This document shows positions 32,750 through 41,079 of a stretch of DNA of 64,000 bases, one piece after another. This stretch comes from a candidate division TA06 bacterium B3_TA06. GTDB lineage: Bacteria; Hydrothermota; Tepidihabitantia; B3-TA06. Made by a program: the position numbers and the translations under genes. Each line of letters opens with the position of its first letter. Positions within the stretch are counted from its first letter, which is position 1. The stretch lies in the NCBI GenBank assembly GCA_005223075.1, contig NJBO01000007.1:1-64000 (forward strand), in the 5' to 3' direction. The notes below the pieces were generated by a model, which worked only from the letters and a program-made list of their open reading frames with translations, searched no databases and had not been told where the DNA came from.

Positions 32750-33787
32750 ATGAAGAAAACCCTTATCGTGGTTGCAGCCCTCATTGTCTTACCGTTCGCA
32801 CTTTTTGCAGCAGAGCGCATTGTGGTGCTTGAGTTACTGTGCCGCACCGCATGCGTACACTGTCCAGGCGCTGCGATTGGTGCCGATGCAGTAGCAGAGA
32901 ACCATCCCGGAGAGGTGCTGCTCGTTGAATACCACCTTTCCGATCCCTTCCAGAACAACGAATCTGTGACCCGTGCAGTGTTTTATTCCGGCGATACCGT
33001 CTATATCCCTGCCGCTTTCTTCGACGGCGTAGTCAAATACATAGGACCCGACGCTGCTTCTAACTACGAATCTGCGTTCCAGGCTCGAGCCGACAGCCTA
33101 TCCCTACTTGAGATCACCCTGGAGAAGACCGAGGACGCCTATATGAGCGGGGGAACACTCACCGCCACCATCAAAAACACGAGCGAGCATGAGATTACGG
33201 GCAGGGTGCACTTCACCATAACCGAGTCCAACATCCGCTATTCATGGGTAAAAGACAAGAAATGGGTAAACTTTGCCTTACGCGACATGCTGCCCGACGC
33301 CTACGGAGCCGAGATAACCCTTGCAGCGGGAGCTGATACCACCATCACTCGCGACTACGAGATTAACCCCGCATGGCCATACCACACAGATGACCTGGAC
33401 AATATCGAGTTCGGCTGCTTTGTTCAAGACACCACTGTATATCAAGGAAGGCTAAGGGAGATCCTGCAGGCTGCGGTAATACCTCTCGCGAATCCGCTCC
33501 TTGAAGGTATAGAGGAGAAGCCACTCCCGATCTCATTCTCCCTCAAGGTACCGACACTTGTGCACGCACATGGCTATATCGAGCTTTCACTTGACGCGAC
33601 CTACCAGGTCAATCTCACACTTTATGATGCAATCGGCCGTTTGGTGAAAACGCTTCATGCGGGCGCTCTCTCAGCTGGCAGCCACCTCATCGCTATCGAA
33701 GTCGAGACCTTACCAGCCGGCGCATATTTTATCAGGGCCAGTGCTGGTAGACACAAGCAGGTAAGCAAACTGATCATCCTTGAGTAA
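32750..33787 (+). CDS. exported thioredoxin-fold (Omp28-like) protein, copy 3
   Basis: A 345-residue paralogue of copy 2. The active site is C35-V-H-C38, with an additional Cys at 31 (ELLCRTACVHCPG), and the cis-Pro loop is YIPAAFFDG. CxHC resembles DsbA-type sites (CPHC), which are oxidising, while copies 1 and 2 have CPYC and CGYC. The final sorting domain matches the others (ALSAGSHLIAIEVETLPAG). It ends with a TGCTCC-type hairpin and a true terminator. Substrate unknown. Confidence 0.78.
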   Translation: MKKTLIVVAALIVLPFALFAAERIVVLELLCRTACVHCPGAAIGADAVAENHPGEVLLVEYHLSDPFQNNESVTRAVFYSGDTVYIPAAFFDGVVKYIGPDAASNYESAFQARADSLSLLEITLEKTEDAYMSGGTLTATIKNTSEHEITGRVHFTITESNIRYSWVKDKKWVNFALRDMLPDAYGAEITLAAGADTTITRDYEINPAWPYHTDDLDNIEFGCFVQDTTVYQGRLREILQAAVIPLANPLLEGIEEKPLPISFSLKVPTLVHAHGYIELSLDATYQVNLTLYDAIGRLVKTLHAGALSAGSHLIAIEVETLPAGAYFIRASAGRHKQVSKLIILE

Positions 33788-33792
33788 TTAAT

Positions 33793-33825
33793 GTGCTCCT
33801 TTCCCCCTTTGGGGGAAAGATCGCA
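33793..33825 (+). repeat. TGCTCC/GATCGCA hairpin element, copy 5
   Basis: GTGCTC, stem CTTTCCCCC/GGGGGAAAG with loop TTT, then ATCGCA. It lies 5 nt after the stop of Omp28-like copy 3. The stem is entirely different from other copies yet pairs perfectly. Confidence 0.8.
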
Positions 33826-33837
33826 GAGCAAATTTGT

Positions 33838-33868
33838 AAGGCCAACCAGAAGGTTGGCCTTTGTTTTG
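33838..33868 (+). terminator. rho-independent terminator of the Omp28-like genes
   Basis: AAGGCCAACC pairs perfectly with GGTTGGCCTT around AGAA, followed by TGTTTTG. Confidence 0.85.
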
Positions 33869-33964
33869 AAAGCGGTACAAATGAGGCTCCTTCTTTCTTC
33901 ATCTAGAACTTACCCGGATTCCTGCCCAGTTAAGTCTCCGTCGAGGACTTAATAGGGCAATACC

Positions 33965-33992
33965 TTTACATACCCTACTTTGTGACTATAAT
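33965..33992 (+). promoter_or_regulatory. promoter of the TlpA-like gene
   Basis: TTTACA (33965-33970), 16 nt, TATAAT (33987-33992), 26 nt before the ATG at 34019. Confidence 0.7.
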
Positions 33993-34018
33993 AAAGACAG
34001 GTAAACTGGAGAGGAGAG

Positions 34019-34510
34019 ATGATGAAGAAAGCACTACCTATCCTTCTCGCGGCGGCTCTTATCGCTGTGGCTATAACGGTTCCAGACTTCTCTGCCAAGG
34101 ACCTTGATGGGAAGACCTGGAGCCTTGATTCGCTTTTAGGATCAAAGCTTACCATCATATCCTTCTGGAGCACATCCTGCGCGCCCTGTAAGGAAGAACT
34201 CAAACTCCTCGACAGCCTCTACGGGGTGTATGGGGATTCGGGTATCTCGGTGGTTGGGGTAAACATCGACAGCCGCCGCACTCTTTCAAGGGTCAAACCG
34301 ATGGTTAAAAGTCAGGGGTGGGATTTCACGGTGCTGCTCGACCCAAACGGAGACCTCCTGCGCCTCTTCAAGGTCAGCCCTATCCCTCACTCCTTCTACA
34401 TAAAGCCTGACAAGGAGCTTTTGAAGTCTGTGATCGGCTACACCAAGAAGGACGCGGCAACCATCATAAAGACAACCCGTAACGCAGTTCACGGGAACTA
34501 TTCCTCTTAA
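34019..34510 (+). CDS. TlpA/ResA-like thiol-disulfide oxidoreductase
   Basis: A 163-residue exported thioredoxin-like protein. A signal peptide (about 1-20) is followed by PDFSAKDLDGKTWSLDSLLG and the active site FWSTSCAPCKEELKLLDSL, with C54 and C57, and the cis-Pro loop VSPIPHSFYIKPD. This is the AhpC/TSA-Redoxin subfamily of ResA/TlpA proteins. They reduce periplasmic disulfides. It sits within the Omp28-like cluster, 1 nt before the next gene, and may pass electrons to those proteins. Confidence 0.85.
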   Translation: MMKKALPILLAAALIAVAITVPDFSAKDLDGKTWSLDSLLGSKLTIISFWSTSCAPCKEELKLLDSLYGVYGDSGISVVGVNIDSRRTLSRVKPMVKSQGWDFTVLLDPNGDLLRLFKVSPIPHSFYIKPDKELLKSVIGYTKKDAATIIKTTRNAVHGNYSS

Positions 34511-34511
34511 G

Positions 34512-35657
34512 ATGGTGGTCGGTGGACGTCGTGTAGGGGAGACGAAACTCAATAGGGTCTTACAGGGAGCGATCCTTCTTGCAGTTACAGCAGCGATCTT
34601 AAGCTGCGGAGAACGCTTCCCCGATCCTTCCCAGGAAGGGGAATTCGACAGGTTAGTTCTACTTGAGGAAGGAACCGGTACCTGGTGCACCTACTGTCCT
34701 GAGGCCGCAGAAAACATCGAAGAGCTACTCGAATCTCATTCCGGCGAGTTCATCGTTCTTGCTCTGCACTCCGCTTCAGGTGGGCCGGATGCATACGCCA
34801 ACCAAGAAACCGAAGCGCGAATAGCGCGGTACGGTATCAAAACTTTCCCTACCATAATCTTCGACGGGGTTGAGGCTTACGAGGGGGCGCGGCCTGTCGA
34901 GGAGATGGAGCAGGTGCTTGTCGACAGGCGCAAGCTCGGCTCGCCCTTAAAGCTTGAGCTTTCAGCAGCCCTGACCGCAGACAGCGTTTTATATGAGATT
35001 ACCGTAATCACATCGGCTCTGAGTGATAAAACAATCGAGGGAACCCTGCGCATAGCCCTGGTTGAGGATACCCTCACGGACGCCTCAGTGGGGCTGCTTC
35101 ACCACATCGTGAGGCGCTTGCCCGAGGCCGCGGGCGAGGACGCTTTAACGCTTGAGGCGGGCGACACCGTGAACCTGGATCGCGCCCTGCCGCTCGATGG
35201 CTCCTGGGGCAGACCGCTTGAGGCCGTTGTCTGGATAGAGGCCTCAGACCTAAAGGTCTATCAGGCCGCTTCATACGAGCTCGGTGGGGGCAGCCCTGAT
35301 GAGGGCGACTTCAGTATAGAGCTCGAATCGGACACCATCCAGACAAAACCTAACCCTGGGGATACCGCTTTCTATTACTTCACCCTGAAGAACCACACGG
35401 GCAACGAGTTGGCTTTGCATGTTGAGACCCCCGGCTCCTTGAAGGAGCTGCCTGAGGGGTGGTCTTCGCTGATCTGTGACGACGAGGTGTGCTATGGCGA
35501 CTCTCTGAACTTAACGCTGCCTGCAAACGAATCATCGCAAAGGTTTCATGTCCAACTTACAAGCTCAACATCGGGCTCCGAGGGCAAGATCGTTCTGGAA
35601 GTAACGGGCGGGGAAGAGGTGGACTCACAAACCTTCATCCTGCGGATTGAGGAGTAG
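34512..35657 (+). CDS. Omp28-like thioredoxin-fold lipoprotein
   Basis: A 381-residue lipoprotein: basic N terminus, membrane segment and lipobox AAILSC at residue 32. The thioredoxin fold has C59-T-Y-C62 (GTGTWCTYCPEAAENI) and the cis-Pro loop KTFPTIIFDG. A beta domain (about 200-380) ends NESSQRFHVQLTS without a sorting domain, in contrast to the three upstream paralogues, which fits a lipid anchor instead. It begins 1 nt after the TlpA-like gene, so the two are co-transcribed. Confidence 0.75.
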   Translation: MVVGGRRVGETKLNRVLQGAILLAVTAAILSCGERFPDPSQEGEFDRLVLLEEGTGTWCTYCPEAAENIEELLESHSGEFIVLALHSASGGPDAYANQETEARIARYGIKTFPTIIFDGVEAYEGARPVEEMEQVLVDRRKLGSPLKLELSAALTADSVLYEITVITSALSDKTIEGTLRIALVEDTLTDASVGLLHHIVRRLPEAAGEDALTLEAGDTVNLDRALPLDGSWGRPLEAVVWIEASDLKVYQAASYELGGGSPDEGDFSIELESDTIQTKPNPGDTAFYYFTLKNHTGNELALHVETPGSLKELPEGWSSLICDDEVCYGDSLNLTLPANESSQRFHVQLTSSTSGSEGKIVLEVTGGEEVDSQTFILRIEE

Positions 35658-35690
35658 AAGGCGGGCGGAGAGACCCGATAATCTAAGGCA

Positions 35691-35718
35691 TTGACAAATC
35701 CTTCGTATCTCGGATAAT
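35691..35718 (+). promoter_or_regulatory. promoter of the barrel-like gene at 35725
   Basis: TTGACA (35691-35696), 16 nt, GATAAT (35713-35718), 6 nt, ATG at 35725. Confidence 0.65.
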
Positions 35719-35724
35719 ATGGAG

Positions 35725-37086
35725 ATGGTCCTAGTGTTGTTACTTCTCGGGGAGGTCTCGCTCTCTGGCGTCAACACAACCCATCTGTGGCTGGAGACCC
35801 CGCACTGGTCATCCCAGTTTTATAACGAAGCCGAGGCCGATCTTTTCGTTGATCGCTTCCGCATCGGCGGTCGGTTCCTTCTGGATGCCGAGAACCTTCG
35901 CGACACCCTGGAGAGGATAGGGATAAGCCAGCGCTACCTTGGGTATGAAAAAGACGCTGTGAGTCTGTGGCTTGGCAACTACTACGAGACCCTGGGGCAT
36001 GGGCTGGTTCTCTCATCGTTTGAGGACAAACCCCTGCGCATAGATCGCAACCTGGATGGGGGGTGGCTGCAATGGGCGAGTCAATATGTGGGAGTTGAAG
36101 TCCTTGCGGGTCGGATGCTTACTGAAGACAAGGTAACACGTGATGACTGGCTCTATGCAGTGAACGCAACGATCCTTCCCATCGAGAATCTGGAGCTTGG
36201 TGCGATCTACCTGCGGCGCGACGCGACCCAGGATGCGGATACTCTGTTCGGACGCGCGTTCGAGGAGTGGGCCGAAGAGAATCTTACTCTTCGCTTGTGG
36301 CGCTTCGATTTAACCGCTGCCGCGGCCCAGCGCTTCACCTGGGGACGCCGCTCCGCAGATGGATGGGTAGGCACCAACAACATCAATGGCCTTGGCCTTA
36401 CCGCTTCCCTCTCCTACTCCCAGAAGGGCATAGGCATCCTTCTTGAGGCAAAGGACTACCGCGGTCTTGCAGGCGGGATCAACGCCCCACCCCCATGCAA
36501 CCTTGACCAAGAGTCCATAAACCAGGGTGCGGACGAGCAGGGATACCACCTTGCACTGAACCTGGCTCCATGGGATTGGCTCTGGGTTGACGCCTCATAC
36601 TCATCAGCCTGGGATTCGACCAGGGAGAGCACACTGGATCGCATAGGGGTTGAGCCCCGTATTGACCTGGCAGGCCACACCTTCATACCCTTCTTTACCT
36701 TGATCGAGCGTGAGATACCCGGCGCACTTAACCCTGAGAACGACCGGCTGGAGGCTGGGCTATCCTACGAGACGCTCATCCGTGACTTCTCGCTTCATCT
36801 TAAAGGTTCCTATCGCCACGTGAAAGAAGTAACCGAGGCATGGGATGAGCCTCGCGTGCTCGTAGAGCTTGGCTGGCGCTCGTTCGCGGTCTCAGGGGGA
36901 GGAGTTGCGGAGATCAAGGGAGAGCCGGAACTCTGGCCCTGGGGCGCTATCCGCTACAACGCCTACCCATTCGATCTTACCCTCTCCTACGGGCGGTTTA
37001 AGGGCTCCTATATCTGCAAGCACGGTGTTTGCGCCTACGAGCTGCCTTTTGAGGGTATCAAGGCAGATGTGACACTGTACTTCTAA
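35725..37086 (+). CDS. DUF6029-like outer-membrane beta-barrel protein
   Basis: A 453-residue exported protein of alternating short strands, with the RFRIGGRFLLDAENL, YLGYEKDAVSLWLGNYYETLG and GLVLSSFEDKPLRIDR phrases seen in the DUF6029 family that accompanies Omp28 genes in Bacteroidota. The barrel-like pattern continues to the C terminus, ending in an aromatic residue (Phe), as outer-membrane barrels do. I set the start at 35725, 6 nt after the -10 box; the ATG at 35719 abuts the box. A TGCTCC-type hairpin follows 3 nt after the stop. Confidence 0.65.
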   Translation: MVLVLLLLGEVSLSGVNTTHLWLETPHWSSQFYNEAEADLFVDRFRIGGRFLLDAENLRDTLERIGISQRYLGYEKDAVSLWLGNYYETLGHGLVLSSFEDKPLRIDRNLDGGWLQWASQYVGVEVLAGRMLTEDKVTRDDWLYAVNATILPIENLELGAIYLRRDATQDADTLFGRAFEEWAEENLTLRLWRFDLTAAAAQRFTWGRRSADGWVGTNNINGLGLTASLSYSQKGIGILLEAKDYRGLAGGINAPPPCNLDQESINQGADEQGYHLALNLAPWDWLWVDASYSSAWDSTRESTLDRIGVEPRIDLAGHTFIPFFTLIEREIPGALNPENDRLEAGLSYETLIRDFSLHLKGSYRHVKEVTEAWDEPRVLVELGWRSFAVSGGGVAEIKGEPELWPWGAIRYNAYPFDLTLSYGRFKGSYICKHGVCAYELPFEGIKADVTLYF

Positions 37087-37089
37087 CAT

Positions 37090-37122
37090 TGCTCCTTTTT
37101 GCCTGAAGGCAAAAAGATCGCA
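37090..37122 (+). repeat. TGCTCC/GATCGCA hairpin element, copy 6
   Basis: TGCTC, stem CTTTTTGCC/GGCAAAAAG with loop TGAA, then ATCGCA, 3 nt after the stop of the barrel gene. It is paired with copy 7 on the other side of the convergent gap. Confidence 0.8.
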
Positions 37123-37159
37123 GTAAGAAATTTGAAAGGTTTGCCAACGGCAGATGATA

Positions 37160-37190
37160 GACAAGGGGCTTAAGCTCCTTGTCTTATTCC
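37160..37190 (+). terminator. terminator hairpin in the convergent gap
   Basis: GACAAGGGGC pairs with GCTCCTTGTC (one G-T pair) around TTAA, followed by TTATTCC. Serves the barrel gene at 35725-37086. Confidence 0.65.
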
Positions 37191-37195
37191 GTTCT

Positions 37196-37228
37196 TGCGA
37201 TCTTTTGCGCGAAGCGCAAAAGGAGCAC
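37196..37228 (-). repeat. TGCTCC/GATCGCA hairpin element, copy 7
   Basis: TGCGAT, stem CTTTTGCGC/GCGCAAAAG with loop GAA, then GAGCAC. The cyclase gene's stop codon on the minus strand overlaps its edge by 1 nt. Confidence 0.8.
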
Positions 37229-37689
37229 TAAATATTCTCTGAGCAGGCCAGGCCCTCGCGGTCAGGGGCAGAAAGCGCCTCCCAGGCCGATGGGCCAAGG
37301 ACTATGTTTTTTTCAGCTTTGGCCGCGCGCTGCATGTTCTTTGCGGCCTGGTTGACCGGTTCTCCAATCACGTCGAACCACTGCAGCTCGCCCCTGCCAA
37401 AGGTTCCCTGAACGATCTCTCCATGCTCGATCCCCACATGAGCCTCGCGTTTTTTACCCAGATCACGGGCGAAGCTAACCGCGTTATCGGGGCTCTCAAA
37501 GAGCAAAAGTCCCGCATCTCCCATGAACTTAACTACTCGACCGCCATGCTTGGCTGCCGCCTCTATGACACCTCCGTAGAAGGAATCAAGATCGGCGGCA
37601 ATATCGGCTGCATCCCTGCCCTGAACCTGGTTATACCAGCCTTTAAGATCGAAAAACAGCACCGTTGCGTTTGTTTTTGATTTTTTCAT
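37228..37689 (-). CDS. stand-alone class III nucleotidyl cyclase domain
   Basis: A 153-residue protein that is one adenylate/guanylate cyclase catalytic domain. It has VLFFDLKGW with the first metal Asp, VVKFMGDAGLLLFE with GD (the second metal Asp) and FDVIGEPVNQAAKNMQ in place of the usual DYxGxxVNxAaR. The final Arg is Lys, so transition-state stabilisation may be weaker. There is no sensor, membrane or HAMP domain; it would dimerise in the cytosol. No cyclic nucleotide receptor is nearby. Confidence 0.8.
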   Translation of the reverse strand: MKKSKTNATVLFFDLKGWYNQVQGRDAADIAADLDSFYGGVIEAAAKHGGRVVKFMGDAGLLLFESPDNAVSFARDLGKKREAHVGIEHGEIVQGTFGRGELQWFDVIGEPVNQAAKNMQRAAKAEKNIVLGPSAWEALSAPDREGLACSENI

Positions 37690-37730
37690 ATAATAAGACT
37701 AGGTCAATTAAGTTGGTTGTCAAGGTTACC

Positions 37731-38146
37731 TATTGCCTCACGTAAGGATCTACTTGAGATGGGTATTGGTTGCCTCATTTAAATTCTACACCTCCGAAGA
37801 GCGACGTCAACACAGCTACTTATCTGGATGTCCAGACTCAGCTCGGCCTCAGGTCTTTGCTTCGTCTTTAGTCGCCACAGTTTATCTTGTAACCGTAGTA
37901 TCTGTCTTTTAAGGTAGACTGGGCTCAGTTGAGTGTATTGATTTCTAAGTCTCTTCGGCGTTGATGAACTCGCCGCCATTGTCAGAATGGATACCCAGTA
38001 TAGGGAATGGCAGACGTTCCCGCATATCACTCAACGCTTCAAACACCCACACTTGAGCTTTGTTCCTCACCTGCCTGTATCTTTTGGCCACCTCCTTACT
38101 TGCCAAGCTATACCTCCTTTGGAGTAGATTTTTACGTGAGGCAATA
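37731..38146 (-). mobile_element. internally deleted insertion sequence with both ends
   Basis: Both ends carry the inverted sequence TATTGCCTCACGTAA (left 37731-37745, right the mirror at 38132-38146), extended to RRATCTACT. A second TTGCCTCA-type subterminal repeat starts near 37769. On the minus strand a transposase begins at the TTG near 38106 after AAGGAGG (LASKEVAKRYRQVRNK), jumps to the middle of an integrase-type catalytic domain (LPFPILGIHSDNGGEFIN), stops, and continues in another frame with a C-terminal LKRQILRLQDKLWRLK tail. It is a non-autonomous remnant. Confidence 0.8.
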
Positions 38147-38153
38147 CGAGAAC

Positions 38154-38181
38154 TTGACACAGGCTCTATTTGGCGTATCCT
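38154..38181 (+). promoter_or_regulatory. promoter of the sucC operon
   Basis: TTGACA (38154-38159), 16 nt, TATCCT (38176-38181). It starts 8 nt from the right end of the deleted IS, so the IS lies immediately upstream of a central-metabolism promoter. Confidence 0.6.
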
Positions 38182-38198
38182 TGCGGCCAAGGGTTAAT

Positions 38199-39344
38199 GT
38201 GAAGTTGCTGGAGTATCAGGCCAAGGGGTTTTTCGATCGGGCCGACATACCCATCCCGCAGGAGAGACTTGTGCTTTCCGGAGCCCAGGCGCGCACTGCC
38301 GCCCAGGAGATAGACCTGCCTTGCGTCCTCAAGGCCCAGGTAGGTGTAGGTGGTCGGGGGAAGGCTGGAGGAGTCAAACTCGCCCACACGATGGAGGAGG
38401 TCGAATCCAACGCGGATGCGATCCTTGGCATGGAGATCAAGGGAGAACGTGTGGAACGCCTTCTTTGTTGCCACGCCGTGGATATCGAGCAAGAGTTTTA
38501 CGCAAGCGTCACCACCGACCGTGCGAACCGCACCCTTCTTCTCATGGTCTCACCAGCCGGGGGGGTGGACATCGAAGAGGTCGCTCGCTCCACACCCGAG
38601 CGCATACTTAAGATATCCGTAGACCCACTTCTTGGCCTTCAGGCATACCAGACCCGCCGGGCAGCGATGTTCCTCACGCAAGAGAAGGATATCCAAAAAC
38701 AACTCGCATCTGTTCTCGCTAAACTCTACAAGATGTATGTTGCCAACGATCTTTCGTTGGCTGAGATCAACCCCCTGGTAGTGACTAATGACGGCAAAGT
38801 CATAGCACTTGACGCAAAGGTGATAATCGACGACAACGGTCTTTTCAGACATCCTGATTTTGAGGGCTACCGCATCCTTTCTGCAGATGAGAAGCTTGAG
38901 CAGGAGGCGAAGGGTAAGGGGCTTTCATACATCAAGCTTTCGGGTAACGTGGGCTGCATCGTGAACGGTGCTGGGCTTGCAATGGCCACCATGGACCTTG
39001 TGAAGCGCTACGGAGGTGAGCCTGCAAACTTCCTCGACGTGGGCGGATCATCTTCTCCTGAAAAGATGATTGCGGCGATTGATTTCGTAACGCGTGATAG
39101 GGGCGTTCGCTCGATCTTTGTGAACATATTCGGCGGCATCACCCGTTGCGACGATATAGCCAAGGGGTTACTTGAGGCAACGCGTGAGAGGCCTTTAACG
39201 GTTCCTGTGGTGGTAAGGCTCACCGGGACGAACGAAGATGCGGCACGCGAGATGCTTGAGGGGACATCGTTTATCCCCGCCGCCGACATGGCCGACGGTG
39301 CAAAGAAGGCTATAGAAGTAGCAGAAGGAGACGGCAATGCCTAA
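38199..39344 (+). CDS. sucC: succinyl-CoA ligase beta subunit
   Basis: A 381-residue ATP-grasp subunit of full length. It begins MKLLEYQAKGFFDRADIPIP, the standard SucC N terminus, with VLKAQVGVGGRGKAGGVKLA in the ATP-grasp and the C-terminal ligase segment VNGAGLAMATMDLVKRYGG. It makes succinyl-CoA with SucD, coupled to ADP/ATP or GDP/GTP. The start is GTG at 38199 after AAGGG; a longer in-frame ATG at 38007 lies inside the IS remnant. The gene ends 8 nt inside the next gene. Confidence 0.93.
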   Translation: MKLLEYQAKGFFDRADIPIPQERLVLSGAQARTAAQEIDLPCVLKAQVGVGGRGKAGGVKLAHTMEEVESNADAILGMEIKGERVERLLCCHAVDIEQEFYASVTTDRANRTLLLMVSPAGGVDIEEVARSTPERILKISVDPLLGLQAYQTRRAAMFLTQEKDIQKQLASVLAKLYKMYVANDLSLAEINPLVVTNDGKVIALDAKVIIDDNGLFRHPDFEGYRILSADEKLEQEAKGKGLSYIKLSGNVGCIVNGAGLAMATMDLVKRYGGEPANFLDVGGSSSPEKMIAAIDFVTRDRGVRSIFVNIFGGITRCDDIAKGLLEATRERPLTVPVVVRLTGTNEDAAREMLEGTSFIPAADMADGAKKAIEVAEGDGNA

Positions 39345-39966
39345 AAGAAAAGTTTTTGATGACGAGCAGCTCAAGCGGACTAAAGAGTTGCTTCGGGAAA
39401 AGGGGAAGGAGTGTAAAGACTTCCCGGATCGTACCGTAGATTTTCTCCTGCAGGAGTATAAGGTCTGCCATGAAAAGTCAACCCATTATGACCGTCTTTC
39501 GTGGGTTGTGGGAGCGTTTCTTATAGGGGCTTCTTCCTTTGTTACCGCTTTGGGCTTACGCTTGAACGGGGAGTTCGGCGTCGAGGTCTTCTTACAACGT
39601 GCCCCTCTTGCTATTCTTGCCATAATTCTTATTTGGGCGTGGTGGCTGATCTATGAGCGGAACCGAGGATGGGTAGAGATGTTGAACGAGCGAATCAAGG
39701 ATATCGAGCGTGCTTTTGGGATATACGGAATTGGAAGTTATTTTTCTGTCGGGTCTTGGCAGATGGGAATACAGCGGGAGAACGTAGAGCGCAGCCAAGT
39801 AGCTGAGAATCTTCATCTTACAGGTAAACAAAACAGCAGAGGTAGTCCCTTCCGTATAAGCAGTTGGACCATGCACCTCATATTGAAGTTGATCGTGATC
39901 GGGCTTACTGTGGTTATAGTTATCTTATGGTTGGTTCCCCTGATTCAGGGGTTCGTGGCTTCATGA
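39337..39966 (+). CDS. membrane protein inserted between sucC and sucD
   Basis: A 209-residue protein unlike any family I recognise. A charged N terminus (1-50) leads to membrane helices near 54-75 ([20 protein letters not shown]), 88-106 ([19 protein letters not shown]) and 183-205 ([20 protein letters not shown]). The stretch between helices 2 and 3 is polar. It overlaps sucC by 8 nt and sucD by 4 nt, which means it is translated with both. sucC and sucD are normally adjacent, so its position is strange. Confidence 0.65.
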   Translation: MPKRKVFDDEQLKRTKELLREKGKECKDFPDRTVDFLLQEYKVCHEKSTHYDRLSWVVGAFLIGASSFVTALGLRLNGEFGVEVFLQRAPLAILAIILIWAWWLIYERNRGWVEMLNERIKDIERAFGIYGIGSYFSVGSWQMGIQRENVERSQVAENLHLTGKQNSRGSPFRISSWTMHLILKLIVIGLTVVIVILWLVPLIQGFVAS

Positions 39967-40838
39967 GTATCTTTGTGGATGAAGATACCAGGGTTTTGGT
40001 CCAGGGGATCACCGGACGTGACGGATTGTTCCATGCTGGGAAGATGCGCGAATACGGCACTCAGGTAGCAGGCGGTGTGACGCCTGGCAAGGGTTCTCAG
40101 ACGGTGGAGGGATTTGAGGTATTCGACTCCATGCACGAGGCGGTGCAGCGGACCGGGGCCAACACCTCGGTCATCTTCGTGCCGCAGCGTTTTGCTGCCG
40201 ATGCGATCATAGAGGCCGCCGACGCCGGGATAAAGCTGGTCGTATGCATCAGTGAAGGTATTCCTGTCATCGACATGTTAAGGGTGGTAAGTTATATTGC
40301 CAAGAAGGGCACAAGGCTCATCGGCCCCAACTGTCCCGGGGTCATCTCTCCAGGGAAGTCCAAAGTTGGCATCCTTCCCGGCCAGATCTTCGCACCTGGA
40401 AAGATCGGTGTCGTCTCACGCTCAGGCACCCTTACCTACGAGATAGTGAGCCACATCACAAAGGCCGGGCTCGGTCAGTCGACCTGTGTGGGGATCGGCG
40501 GCGACCCTGTGATAGGCTCGAACTTCCTGGACGTTCTTGAGCTTTTCCGCGACGATCCGGAAACCGAAGCGGTGGCGCTTGTGGGCGAGATCGGCGGCTC
40601 CGACGAGGAAGAGGCTGCCCGCTTCATAAAACAAGAGCTTGGCAAACCGGCTGTTGCGTTCATCGCAGGCCGCACCGCACCCAAAGGCAAACGGATGGGT
40701 CACGCAGGTGCCATCATCTCCGGTTCGTCTGGAACCGCCGAGGAGAAGGTGGAAACACTCAACGCGGCGGGCGTACCGGTCGCCGAAGAACCTGCCCAGA
40801 TCGCAACGCTACTTAAGGAAAGGTTGCATGAAGCTTAA
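39963..40838 (+). CDS. sucD: succinyl-CoA ligase alpha subunit
   Basis: A 291-residue CoA-binding subunit of normal length. It begins [21 protein letters not shown], with the [20 protein letters not shown] CoA-binding region and the phospho-His loop [19 protein letters not shown]. It forms succinyl-CoA ligase with the sucC product. It starts at ATG 39963, inside the end of the membrane protein gene; its end overlaps korD by 11 nt. Confidence 0.93.
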   Translation: MSIFVDEDTRVLVQGITGRDGLFHAGKMREYGTQVAGGVTPGKGSQTVEGFEVFDSMHEAVQRTGANTSVIFVPQRFAADAIIEAADAGIKLVVCISEGIPVIDMLRVVSYIAKKGTRLIGPNCPGVISPGKSKVGILPGQIFAPGKIGVVSRSGTLTYEIVSHITKAGLGQSTCVGIGGDPVIGSNFLDVLELFRDDPETEAVALVGEIGGSDEEEAARFIKQELGKPAVAFIAGRTAPKGKRMGHAGAIISGSSGTAEEKVETLNAAGVPVAEEPAQIATLLKERLHEA

Positions 40839-41079
40839 ACGTAAGGCATTCCCCGTAACCACGATAGAGGAGCCGAAGGGGTTCATTTATATCTACCCGG
40901 ATCTATGTAAGGGCTGCGATTTGTGCGTGGTGCTTTGCCCCAAGGATATCCTGGCTCTGGGTGACGATCTCAAGGTTCACGTGGTAAACCCCACCGATTG
41001 CATCGCCTGTTATCTGTGCGAGTGGCATTGTCCTGACTTTGCGATCTTTATCGAGAAGAAGGAACAGAAGGAGTCATGA
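40828..41079 (+). CDS. korD: 2-oxoacid:ferredoxin oxidoreductase delta (4Fe-4S) subunit
   Basis: An 83-residue ferredoxin-like subunit with two 4Fe-4S cluster motifs: [12 protein letters not shown] and [12 protein letters not shown]. It passes electrons from the oxidoreductase core to ferredoxin. The ATG at 40828 lies inside the last codons of sucD, and the stop overlaps korA's start by 4 nt. The order delta-alpha-beta-gamma matches 2-oxoglutarate:ferredoxin oxidoreductase operons. Confidence 0.9.
   Translation: MKLKRKAFPVTTIEEPKGFIYIYPDLCKGCDLCVVLCPKDILALGDDLKVHVVNPTDCIACYLCEWHCPDFAIFIEKKEQKES

Noticed and set aside
38007-38198. Longer sucC start reaching into the IS remnant
   Set aside because: The first 64 residues would be IS-derived and unlike SucC; the standard N terminus begins at the GTG at 38199.
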